Under the pieces are notes generated by a model. That model saw only the letters and a program-made list of their open reading frames with translations, was not told where the DNA came from and did no database searches. Positions 36,296 to 43,755 of a DNA stretch of 64,000 nt are shown here, in pieces; within the stretch, counting starts at the first letter, position 1, and every line of letters starts with the position of its first letter. This DNA is from RGZA01 sp041917755 (GTDB lineage: Bacteria; Pseudomonadota; Alphaproteobacteria; UBA9219; RGZA01), in contig JAYRWY010000016.1 in assembly GCA_041917755.1 (NCBI GenBank), positions 1 to 64,000 on the forward strand, given 5' to 3'. Position numbers and translations under genes: made by a program.

Positions 36296-36975
36296 TTGTG
36301 TTTTTTTAAGACCGCATCTTGGGGTAAAATAGTCGCGCCCTCACGTAGCCACCTTCTAACTGTATCACTATCAAGCGCAATACCTAGACCATCAAGAATT
36401 TTTGTGATGTCCTCTGGTATAGGGCTTTTTATTTGATTTGGATTATAACCATAACCGTCAACAGCCATTCCAATTATTAGTTTTAATACAGTCTCGCGTT
36501 CTTTAGGCAGGATAGGTTTTTCTATGATTGTTTTTTTGGTTACAACCTTGCTTTCAACAACAAGAGCGCACTTTTGCTGATATTCTGACAAAGCTTTCTG
36601 ACAAATTACACTGCAATCACTATCCTCCAACGCGTAGGCAACAAAACTATCGGTGGGAAGGCAGGGTTCAGCAAGATAATGCCGCGTTTTATCTCTTAGT
36701 CTTCCTACCTTAACGCTCCGATCAATTCGGTGACTAATATCACTTAGTAATTCCATCAACTTGGTAACTGTTTGATTATTTGAATACTTCCTATAAAATT
36801 GTTCTGCAGGAACACCTTCATAAGCCTCAAGCATTTCCTTACTTAAATCGCTCCGTGGCTCAACTCCTGTCATAAGACAGACAGCTTCATCAACCGTTAT
36901 CACCTCATGCCTGAGCCACTTCTTATAATCAGGCCGTTCAATTTTTACTGTTTCTGCATCTACAGAAGCCATCAT
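36274..36975 (-). CDS. Conserved hypothetical protein of P4-like elements
   Basis: A 233-residue cytoplasmic protein. The N-terminal part has HEVITVDEAVCLMTGVEP (about 28-45). The C-terminal part (about 160-225) has ETVLKLIIGMAVDGYGYNP, IPEDITKILDGLGIALD and DTVRRWLREG, a helix-turn-helix-like end seen in proteins beside integrases. AGAGGT precedes the ATG. The last six codons run through the second half of a palindromic operator. A regulatory or DNA-binding role is likely but unproven. Confidence 0.7.
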   Translation of the reverse strand: MMASVDAETVKIERPDYKKWLRHEVITVDEAVCLMTGVEPRSDLSKEMLEAYEGVPAEQFYRKYSNNQTVTKLMELLSDISHRIDRSVKVGRLRDKTRHYLAEPCLPTDSFVAYALEDSDCSVICQKALSEYQQKCALVVESKVVTKKTIIEKPILPKERETVLKLIIGMAVDGYGYNPNQIKSPIPEDITKILDGLGIALDSDTVRRWLREGATILPQDAVLKKHKTNSSKS

Positions 36976-37028
36976 ACACCTCTGTATGCTATGGTATCGT
37001 TCTATACAAATTCAGGAAAGTAAGGTTT

Positions 37029-38240
37029 CTATGTTTTTGAGCCAAAATTGCCATAAACAACCTTGTTTTCCACAAGATTATCCAAATAATCCGCCCAGCC
37101 CTGCATCATGGTACGGCGTTCGGGTAGATATTGGGCATGGTTATATGCAGCACGGATTTTATTGCGCTCCCCGTGGGATAGCTGCCGTTCAATCACATCC
37201 GAACGATAGCCTAACTCATTCAGGATAGTGGAAGCTGTAGAACGGAAGCCATGCACGGTAGCTTGGGAATGGTAGCCCATGCGGTACATAGCAAAAAGCA
37301 TAGTATTATTGCTCATAGGCTTAAAGGCGTTGCTACGTGATGGGAATACCAGATCGCTTTTCTCATTCATATTTCTAAGCTGCCTAAAAACAAACAAGGC
37401 TTGCTGAGACAATGGCACAATATGGATTTCATCCATTTTCATGCGTTCGGCAGGAATACGCCATTCAGCCTTTTGAAAATCAATTTCTTCCCACCGCGCA
37501 CCGATTAATTCTTGCGTACGTACAAAGGTGAGAACAATTAAACGCAAAGCAAGCTGAGTAGCTTTATCGCCATCATACTCTGATAGCTTTTGCATAAACT
37601 CTGGCATTTCTTTTGCCGTCAAATATGCGTGATGTTCTTTCTTCACGGTCTTGAGCGCACCGCGCAATGCAGCGGCGGGGTCTTGCTCTGCCCGTCCGGT
37701 CACGATTGCATAGCGAAAAATCTGGCCACAGCTTTGCAGCAATCGGTGGGGTAAATCCTTTGTGCCCCGCGCCTCCACTTTGCGTAACGCGGCCAGCAAC
37801 TGCGGGGCTGTCACTTGATTAATCGGGAAACTGCCCACCGCAGGAAAAATATCGGCTTTCAGGCGTTTTTGAACGTAATCAGCATAGCTTTCTGTCCATG
37901 CATCACGGCGATGCTCAAGCCATTCTGTCGCAATAGCCTCAAATGAATTTTCACTGTTTAGGCGGGAAATACGGCGCTTTTCTTGTTTATCTAGGGATGG
38001 GTCTTTGTGCTCACGCAGTAGCTTGCGGGCTGAATCACGGGCTTCCCGTGCCTCTCCTAAGCTGATCTCAGGATATACGCCTATCGCAAGCCGCTTTTCT
38101 TTGCCTGAATACTGGTATCTAAAACGCCAGTACTTACTCCCCTTGGGCATGATTTCTAAATACAGCCCGTTCGCATCATAAAGTTTATAGGTCTTGTCTT
38201 TTGGCTTGGCGTTTTTGCACTTCACATCAGTAAGGGACAT
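37029..38240 (-). CDS. int: P4-type tyrosine recombinase (integrase)
   Basis: Site-specific recombinase of about 403 residues. The N-terminal DUF4102-like arm-binding domain (LTDVKCKNAKPKDKTYKLYD, then GLYLEIMPKGSKYWRFRY) is followed by a SAM-like core-binding domain. The catalytic domain shows VRTQELIGARWEEID (first Arg), TVHGFRSTAST (His-x-x-Arg), LSHGE and the Tyr in YNHAQYLPERR. I choose the ATG at 38240 because MSLTDVK is the usual start; a TTG at 38294 would add 18 residues read through an inverted repeat. The gene points away from the 3' end of tRNA-Ser, which starts 170 bp upstream and is the presumed integration site. Confidence 0.95.
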   Translation of the reverse strand: MSLTDVKCKNAKPKDKTYKLYDANGLYLEIMPKGSKYWRFRYQYSGKEKRLAIGVYPEISLGEAREARDSARKLLREHKDPSLDKQEKRRISRLNSENSFEAIATEWLEHRRDAWTESYADYVQKRLKADIFPAVGSFPINQVTAPQLLAALRKVEARGTKDLPHRLLQSCGQIFRYAIVTGRAEQDPAAALRGALKTVKKEHHAYLTAKEMPEFMQKLSEYDGDKATQLALRLIVLTFVRTQELIGARWEEIDFQKAEWRIPAERMKMDEIHIVPLSQQALFVFRQLRNMNEKSDLVFPSRSNAFKPMSNNTMLFAMYRMGYHSQATVHGFRSTASTILNELGYRSDVIERQLSHGERNKIRAAYNHAQYLPERRTMMQGWADYLDNLVENKVVYGNFGSKT

Positions 38241-38243
38241 GGG

Positions 38244-38281
38244 TGGGGCATCTTTCTTTTGAGGTGGGGAAAGATGCCCCA
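38244..38281 (-). promoter_or_regulatory. 12-bp perfect inverted repeat directly upstream of int
   Basis: TGGGGCATCTTT (38244-38255) and AAAGATGCCCCA (38270-38281) are exact reverse complements with a 14-bp loop. The inner arm ends 3 bp before the int ATG, so the mRNA hairpin would cover the ribosome binding region. A further ATGCCCC lies at about 38286. The motif may be an integrase arm site, an operator, or a translational block. Confidence 0.65.
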
Positions 38282-38405
38282 ATTTATGCCCCAAAATTTT
38301 CTGGATGTTGAAAAACTTCTCCAGACTACCTTACATCAACTTGTGCTTATTTTATATGGGCTTTTGTTTCTTCTTTGGACTTCCTTGAACGTCCTTGAAA
38401 ACAAA

Positions 38406-38422
38406 AACTGGCGGAGGGGATG
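38406..38422 (+). other. Putative attR at the tRNA-Ser 3' end
   Basis: AACTGGCGGAGGGGATG spans the encoded CCA, discriminator and acceptor stem of tRNA-Ser and matches the left copy at 28280-28295 with one indel, in direct orientation. It defines an element of about 10.1 kb. Confidence 0.55.
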
Positions 38423-38500
38423 AGATTCGAACTCACGATACAGTTTTATCCGTATACACACTTTCCAGGCGTGCGCCTTCAACCACTCGGCCACCCCTCC
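38409..38500 (-). tRNA. tRNA-Ser (GGA anticodon)
   Basis: The minus strand folds as a class II tRNA. The acceptor is GGAGGGG/CCCCTCC, and the D arm includes GCCGAGTGGTTGAAGG. The anticodon stem CACGC/GTGTG encloses loop CTGGAAA, so the anticodon is GGA. A long variable arm (about 20 nt) is typical of serine tRNAs. The T arm is GTGAG-TTCGAAT-CTCAT. G73 and an encoded CCA complete the 3' end. The gene is intact and is the presumed integration target of the neighbouring element. A TATAAT-like -10 (38531-38536, minus strand) lies 30 bp before its 5' end. Confidence 0.95.
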
Positions 38501-38758
38501 TTATTGGAAGGCATCTTGTTAGCAGAGAATATTATAAGAGTGAATATGATTTGCACACCGTTCCAAAATCGGTAAAAAACCCCACATTTTATTGATTATT
38601 TTCACAAGCTCATCGCCACTTTTTCCTTGCAATCAATCTATGGGATTTATGCAACACCGTGGCAAAGCATGCCCTTTTGTACATTTTGTCACATCGACCC
38701 GAACCTAGCTTTTGGCCAATGGTGTCGCCATTGATCACTAACAAACAGGAATCATACC

Positions 38759-39523
38759 ATGTCTTCAATTAAACCTTCACTTCTCGCCTCAGCAGCATTC
38801 GCGCTTGCGCTGGCTGTTGTTGCGTTGCCGGCAACTGCTGCAACCAATAAAAACAAGTCAACTGTTGAAAAGTCTGCGGTAACTTCACCGGTTGATGCTG
38901 TTGCACAAAACCCGGTCGTCGCACCCAATGATGGCTTACCATCTTTCCGCGCAAAACAGGCTGGTGATTTTGGTATTCGTCTTCGTGGCTTGGGCGTACT
39001 CACCGATGAAAGCGGCGAAGTAACCAGCGCGGCAGGCGTGCCATTTGGATTGAACGCTGAGGTAACTTCAGAATTCGTGCCTGAAATCGATCTGAGCTAT
39101 TTCTTTACCCCATACCTTGCAGCCGAATTGGTACTTGCTACTACCCGCCACGATGTAGATGCAGTTCCCGGCGTGCCAGTTGGCAAGGTATCACTGTTGC
39201 CACCAACCTTGACCTTGCAATACCACCCCATGCCATCCAACCGCTTCAGCCCATATTTTGGCGCTGGTATCAACTACACCATTTTCTATGGCGCAGAAGC
39301 AGCTGGCGGTACCATCACCGATGTGAAATATGAAAACAGCTTCGGTTATGCATTCCAAGCCGGTATGGACGTCGCCTTGATGGGCAACTGGTCGCTCAAC
39401 CTTGATGTTAAGAAGGTATTCCTTGATACCAACGTAAAAGGAAACGGTACCGTTGGCCCATGGAAGAGCAACGTAGACCTCAACCCCGTATTGGTTGGCT
39501 TTGGTATCGGTTATCGCTTCTAA
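38759..39523 (+). CDS. OmpW-family outer-membrane protein
   Basis: A 254-residue exported porin-like protein forming a small eight-stranded barrel. A signal peptide (about 1-27, ending ATA-A) is followed by an unusually long Thr/Ser/Val-rich linker (to about 65) before the barrel (GDFGIRLRGLGVLTDESG). The family pattern YFFTPYLAAELVLATTRHDV, LPPTLTLQYHPMP and FSPYFGAGINYTIFY is clear, and the protein ends GFGIGYRF with terminal Phe. OmpW proteins are thought to pass small hydrophobic compounds. AGGA lies before the ATG, and a strong terminator follows at 39549. It is monocistronic. Confidence 0.92.
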   Translation: MSSIKPSLLASAAFALALAVVALPATAATNKNKSTVEKSAVTSPVDAVAQNPVVAPNDGLPSFRAKQAGDFGIRLRGLGVLTDESGEVTSAAGVPFGLNAEVTSEFVPEIDLSYFFTPYLAAELVLATTRHDVDAVPGVPVGKVSLLPPTLTLQYHPMPSNRFSPYFGAGINYTIFYGAEAAGGTITDVKYENSFGYAFQAGMDVALMGNWSLNLDVKKVFLDTNVKGNGTVGPWKSNVDLNPVLVGFGIGYRF

Positions 39524-39548
39524 ACCATCCAAGAACACAATTGGATTT

Positions 39549-39584
39549 AGGCCGTATTTTCGTAGGAAATACGGCCTTTTTCTT
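39549..39584 (+). terminator. Rho-independent terminator after the ompW-like gene
   Basis: Perfect 11-bp stem AGGCCGTATTT/AAATACGGCCT (39549-39559 with 39567-39577), 7-nt loop, then TTTTTCTTT. It separates the porin gene from tkt. Confidence 0.92.
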
Positions 39585-39634
39585 TGCCATAAACACTATC
39601 TTGTCAAAGATGTTTCGCATGCTAAAAAGAGTGC

Positions 39635-41638
39635 ATGCAAAACAACACCGCCCCCAAATCTACCTTGTCATCCCCTTCCCTTAACACCCTTGCCAACGCC
39701 ATTCGCGTCTTGGCTATGGACGCAGTGGAGGCCGCAAAATCCGGCCATCCCGGCATGCCCATGGGCATGGCCGATGTCGCCGCTGTATTGTGGGGTAAGT
39801 TTTTAAAGTTTAATCCAAAAGATCCAACTTGGCCGGACCGCGACCGTTTCATCTTATCTGGTGGCCATGGCTCCATGCTGCTCTATGCCGTGAACTACCT
39901 CACCGGCTATGAAAAGATGACGTTGGAACAATTGAAAAACTTCCGTCAACTTCATGCTATTACTGCAGGTCACCCTGAAGTGATGCCCAGCGCAGGTATT
40001 GAAATGACTACCGGCCCCTTGGGTCAGGGCATTGCAACTTCCGTTGGTTATGCGCTTGCCGAGCGCCTCATGAATGCGCGGTTTGGCGATGAGCTGGTAA
40101 ACCATACCACTTATGTCATGGCGGGCGATGGCGATTTGATGGAAGGCATCAGCCATGAAGCCGCATCATTGGCCGGCCATTTAAAACTTGGCAAACTCAT
40201 CGTGCTATATGATGACAACAAGATTTCAATTGATGGCGCAACATCGATTGCCTTTACCGAAGATACCGCTAAACGCTTTGATGCCTATGGCTGGCAAACC
40301 CTGAAATGCGATGGCCACAACACAGCAGAAATCGAAGCCGCAATCAAAGCTGCGCAGGCCGATCCTCGCCCAACTCTCATTTCATGCCGCACCATCATTG
40401 GTTATGGTGCACCAAAGAAAGCCGGCACACATGGCGTTCACGGCTCACCGCTTGGCGCAGAAGAAATTGCTGGTACACGTGAAAAGCTTGGTTGGGCATA
40501 TCCGCCATTTGTCGTTCCCGATGATGTGCTCAATGAATGGCGCAGCTTTGGAAAGCGCAGCGAAGCCGACTATCAGGCATGGGTCAAACGTCACCAAACC
40601 TCACCCAACCGTGATGCGTTTGATAAAGCACTGCGCGGCGATATTTCTCCTGCTGCACGCGATGCGCTCAAAGCATTCAAAGCAAAAGCAAAACAAGAAA
40701 AACCAAAACTTGCCACCCGCGTATGTTCGGGCAACGTATTGGAAGCAATTGCTGGGCTCATCCCCGAACTTGAAGGCGGCTCTGCCGACTTAACTGGCTC
40801 GGTTAACACCCTAGTGAAAGGCTTTGGCAGCGTCACCGCAGATAACTTCAAGGGTCGTTATATCCATTACGGTGTACGTGAACACGGCATGGCCGCCGCT
40901 ATGAATGGCATCGCCTTGCATGGTGGTCTCATCCCCTATTCCGGTACATTCTTGCAATTTGCTGATTATTCACGCCCTGCAATTCGTCTAGGCGCGCTGA
41001 TGAAACAGCAAGTCGTGCACATCATGACACATGACAGCATCGGCCTTGGCGAAGATGGCCCCACCCATCAACCGGTTGAACATCTATCATCCCTGCGTGC
41101 CATTCCGAATATGCTGAACATGCGCCCATGCGACAGCATCGAAGCCGCCGAATGTTGGGAACTGGCACTGGATTATAAGACAGGCCCATCTTTGCTGGCC
41201 CTGTGCCGTCAAAACTTGCCAACATTGCGCAGCGAAGCTGGCGATGAAAACCTATCTGCCAAAGGCGCGTATGTGCTGTGCGGCGATAGCGCTAAACGCC
41301 AGGTCACCATTATCGCAACCGGTTCTGAAGTATCCATCGCAGTAGATGCTTATGAAAAACTAAAAGCCGCTGGCATCCATGCGGTTGTGGTATCTATGCC
41401 CTGTATGGAAATATTCAACCAGCAACCGGAAGCTTACCGCAATTCAATTCTTGGAAATGCACCACGCATCGCTGTTGAAGCCGGTATCCGCATGAGCTGG
41501 GATAGATATCTTCGCAGCCAAGATGCCTTTATCGGCATGAGCACCTTTGGGGAGTCCGCTCCGGCGCCCCAATTGTATAAGCATTTTGGCATTACTGACG
41601 ATGCTATTGTCACCAAGGCTCAATCTTTGCTTAAATAG
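39635..41638 (+). CDS. tkt: Transketolase
   Basis: Thiamine-diphosphate enzyme of the pentose-phosphate and Calvin-type carbon rearrangements, transferring two-carbon units between sugar phosphates. It has 667 residues, the usual length. The N-terminal SGHPGMPMGMADVAAVLW and the ThDP motif GDGDLMEGISHEAASLAGH are present. The pyrimidine-binding domain has YIHYGVREHGMAAAMNGIA and HDSIGLGEDGPTHQPVEHL. The ribosome binding site is weak (AAAGAG). It is followed 43 bp later by gap on the same strand, a pairing common in alphaproteobacteria, so the two are likely co-transcribed. Confidence 0.97.
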   Translation: MQNNTAPKSTLSSPSLNTLANAIRVLAMDAVEAAKSGHPGMPMGMADVAAVLWGKFLKFNPKDPTWPDRDRFILSGGHGSMLLYAVNYLTGYEKMTLEQLKNFRQLHAITAGHPEVMPSAGIEMTTGPLGQGIATSVGYALAERLMNARFGDELVNHTTYVMAGDGDLMEGISHEAASLAGHLKLGKLIVLYDDNKISIDGATSIAFTEDTAKRFDAYGWQTLKCDGHNTAEIEAAIKAAQADPRPTLISCRTIIGYGAPKKAGTHGVHGSPLGAEEIAGTREKLGWAYPPFVVPDDVLNEWRSFGKRSEADYQAWVKRHQTSPNRDAFDKALRGDISPAARDALKAFKAKAKQEKPKLATRVCSGNVLEAIAGLIPELEGGSADLTGSVNTLVKGFGSVTADNFKGRYIHYGVREHGMAAAMNGIALHGGLIPYSGTFLQFADYSRPAIRLGALMKQQVVHIMTHDSIGLGEDGPTHQPVEHLSSLRAIPNMLNMRPCDSIEAAECWELALDYKTGPSLLALCRQNLPTLRSEAGDENLSAKGAYVLCGDSAKRQVTIIATGSEVSIAVDAYEKLKAAGIHAVVVSMPCMEIFNQQPEAYRNSILGNAPRIAVEAGIRMSWDRYLRSQDAFIGMSTFGESAPAPQLYKHFGITDDAIVTKAQSLLK

Positions 41639-41681
41639 CCGTTCATTTTTTCAATTCTAGCACCATGAAGGAACTACTGGT

Positions 41682-42692
41682 ATGACCGTTCGCGTTGCAA
41701 TTAATGGGTTTGGCCGCATTGGCCGTTTGGTATTTCGTGCAATTTTTGAGTCTGGCCGCAAGGATATCGAAGTCGTTGCTATTAACGATCTGGCCGATGC
41801 AGATACCAATGCCCATCTTCTAAAGTATGACTCAGTTCATGGCCGCTTCCCTGGTGAAGTAAGTGTTGCTGGCGACGTAATGACCGTAAATGGCAAAGGC
41901 GTGAAGGTACTGAATGTAAAAGACCCCGCCCAGCTGCCATGGAAAGATTTGAAAATCGATATCGCCATGGAATGCTCCGGCATTTTCACAAAGCGCGCAG
42001 ATGCCGCAAAGCACATCACCGCTGGCGCAAAGAAAGTGCTTATTTCAGCTCCAGCCGAAGAAGAAGATATTACGGTTGTCTACGGCGTAAACCACCACTT
42101 GCTAAAGCCAGAACACACCGTTGTATCCAACGCGTCCTGCACCACCAACTGCCTTGCGCCGGTGGTTCACGTATTGCATCAGGCCATTGGCATTGAAAAA
42201 GGCTTTATGACCACCATCCACTCCTATACTGGTGATCAACGCACAGTGGATACCATGCACAAGGATTATGCCCGCGCACGCGCAGCAGCCTTGAACATGA
42301 TCCCAACCTCCACCGGGGCCGCCAAGGCCGTTGGCAAGGTATTGCCAGAACTGAAGGGCAAGCTGGATGGCACCTCCATCCGCGTACCAACCCCCAACGT
42401 GTCTGTGGTCGATTTCAAGTTCATCACCAAAAAAGCCACCAGCGTTGAAGAAGTAAACGCCGCCATCAAGGCCGCAGCTGCTTCTGGCAGCCTAAAGGGA
42501 ATCTTGGGCACTTATGATGTGCCGTTGGTGTCAACCGACTTCAACCATGATCCACACTCCTCCATCTTTGCCTTGCATGAAACCAAGGTGATTGAAGGCA
42601 ATCTGGTTCGCATCCTTACCTGGTACGACAATGAATGGGGCTTCTCCAACCGTATGTCCGATACTGCGGTTGCTATGCATAAAGCTGGATAA
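41682..42692 (+). CDS. gap: Glyceraldehyde-3-phosphate dehydrogenase, type I
   Basis: NAD(P)-dependent glycolytic/gluconeogenic enzyme, 336 residues. The N-terminal VAINGFGRIGRLVFRA is the dinucleotide fold. The active-site segment SNASCTTNCLAPVVHVLH contains the catalytic cysteine (first Cys). WYDNEWGFSNRM is the C-terminal family signature. GAAGGA lies upstream of the ATG, and a strong terminator follows at 42711. Downstream of tkt, it links pentose-phosphate output to lower glycolysis. Confidence 0.98.
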   Translation: MTVRVAINGFGRIGRLVFRAIFESGRKDIEVVAINDLADADTNAHLLKYDSVHGRFPGEVSVAGDVMTVNGKGVKVLNVKDPAQLPWKDLKIDIAMECSGIFTKRADAAKHITAGAKKVLISAPAEEEDITVVYGVNHHLLKPEHTVVSNASCTTNCLAPVVHVLHQAIGIEKGFMTTIHSYTGDQRTVDTMHKDYARARAAALNMIPTSTGAAKAVGKVLPELKGKLDGTSIRVPTPNVSVVDFKFITKKATSVEEVNAAIKAAAASGSLKGILGTYDVPLVSTDFNHDPHSSIFALHETKVIEGNLVRILTWYDNEWGFSNRMSDTAVAMHKAG

Positions 42693-42710
42693 GCGATTAA
42701 CGCATCAAAC

Positions 42711-42742
42711 AAAAAAGCCATCCGTAAGGATGGCTTTTTTTA
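42711..42742. terminator. Bidirectional rho-independent terminator between gap and the converging gene
   Basis: AAAAAAGCCATCC-GTAA-GGATGGCTTTTTT is a perfect 13-bp stem with tetraloop (42711-42723, 42728-42740), with A-run and T-run on the two sides. It can end both gap and the minus-strand gene that stops at 42762. Confidence 0.93.
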
Positions 42743-42761
42743 TGCCTTATAAATACCTTTG

Positions 42762-43148
42762 CTATTCACAAACCATTTTGGTTCCATCAAAGGCATAGTG
42801 TTTTCCCTGACGTTCGCAGTTGGGGACATCAATGCAAACATTTTTGCCATTAATATAGGCAGCCTGCTGTGTCTTGGGATCGCACTCTACGAGCTTCTTG
42901 CACGCAAACTTTTGCGTTGCGGTGTCATAAGAAATAATTTCGCCTTTCACGCAAGCCGGCACTTTCTTGCACACCGTCATACCATTTTCAGTGGCCGGAA
43001 ATTCGTTGAGGTTACATTTTGGTGCAGTTGCAGGTGCCGCAGGAGGTGGGTTTGCCGGTGGCGGTGTTGTTTCTGCCATAACCGGACTGCCATGAACCAT
43101 GGCAATAACCATCAGGATTGCAGCCCATAACCCCATACTGCGACGCAT
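42762..43148 (-). CDS. Small exported cysteine-rich protein, unknown function
   Basis: A protein of about 128 residues with signal peptide (ending VMA-E), then a Pro/Ala linker and eight cysteines in the mature part, arranged as four Cys-rich steps (KCNL, VCKKVPACVKG, ACKKLVECD, VCIDVPNCERQ, MVCE). The repeated ..VC..VP.C.. pattern suggests small disulfide-stabilised modules. The start at 43148 (ATG, after GGATGG) is preferred; a GTG at 43157 would add three residues. No family was recognised. The gene stands alone between gap and the coiled-coil gene. Confidence 0.65.
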   Translation of the reverse strand: MRRSMGLWAAILMVIAMVHGSPVMAETTPPPANPPPAAPATAPKCNLNEFPATENGMTVCKKVPACVKGEIISYDTATQKFACKKLVECDPKTQQAAYINGKNVCIDVPNCERQGKHYAFDGTKMVCE

Positions 43149-43267
43149 ATCAAACACCCATCCAAAAGAGAAACTCGATGAAACACATTATATTTTCAAA
43201 GCGTTAACAAATTTGAAATAATTAATTTTGACACAATTGGAATGGCTTATGCGGTTAATCGCTTTTA

Positions 43268-43684
43268 TCAAGCACTTTCAATGCTTTTTGCGATTTCGGC
43301 CAAATGGCGCGCCGCTTCATTTAGCTGCCGCTGGCGCAAGTCAACATCCACAGTCAGGTTTTTAAGCTTACGCGCGTTATCTTCGGCCTGCTTTTTCCAA
43401 TGCTGGGTTTCGGCCATCTGTTCACGCAAATCACGCTGGGTCTTGGCGAGCTGCATCTGCAGCTGGATTACTTCTTTTTGTAACGACGTAACCACGCCGC
43501 CCCGCACCTGCACCACTTCGTGGCGACGCTCAGCGATGGCTGATTGTAAAACGTTTGAAAGGCTCACACCGTCACTATTTAACATGGTGCGCGCGGCACG
43601 CAAAGCTGCCATGGCTTCACCATCATGGCCACTATCGGCAAGCGCCAAAACTTTGCTCAGTTTTTCAAGTGCGTTTGAAGCCAT
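43268..43684 (-). CDS. Coiled-coil protein with DUF2786-like N-terminus
   Basis: A 138-residue cytoplasmic protein. Residues 1-40 (ALEKLSKVLALADSGHDGEA) resemble the start of DUF2786-like proteins. Residues about 65-130 are a strongly predicted coiled coil with heptad Leu/Gln spacing (LQKEVIQLQMQLAKTQRDLR). It lies 71 bp after serA on the same strand. The intervening DNA forms a long hairpin that ends next to this ATG. Function unknown. Confidence 0.65.
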   Translation of the reverse strand: MASNALEKLSKVLALADSGHDGEAMAALRAARTMLNSDGVSLSNVLQSAIAERRHEVVQVRGGVVTSLQKEVIQLQMQLAKTQRDLREQMAETQHWKKQAEDNARKLKNLTVDVDLRQRQLNEAARHLAEIAKSIESA

Positions 43685-43685
43685 A

Positions 43686-43726
43686 CCCGTACACCGTGAA
43701 TCAGGAAGTCCTGACTACGGTGCGGG
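43686..43726 (-). promoter_or_regulatory. Long hairpin between serA and the coiled-coil gene
   Basis: On the minus strand the 40-nt segment folds with CCCGCACCGT against ACGGTGTACGGG and an inner stem AGTCAGG/CCTGATT around ACTT. It ends 2 bp before the downstream ATG. No T-run follows, so it looks more like a leader or mRNA-stabilising structure than a terminator. Confidence 0.5.
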
Positions 43727-43755
43727 ATTCGTGGCAACTTGTCCAGATTGACTAC

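Noticed and set aside
28280..38408. Complete prophage
   Set aside because: No capsid, tail, terminase or lysis genes; the content fits a satellite-type integrative element instead.
38395..38595. Open frame containing GGGDEIRTHDTVLS
   Set aside because: It is a translation of the tRNA-Ser gene on the opposite strand, a well-known spurious protein.
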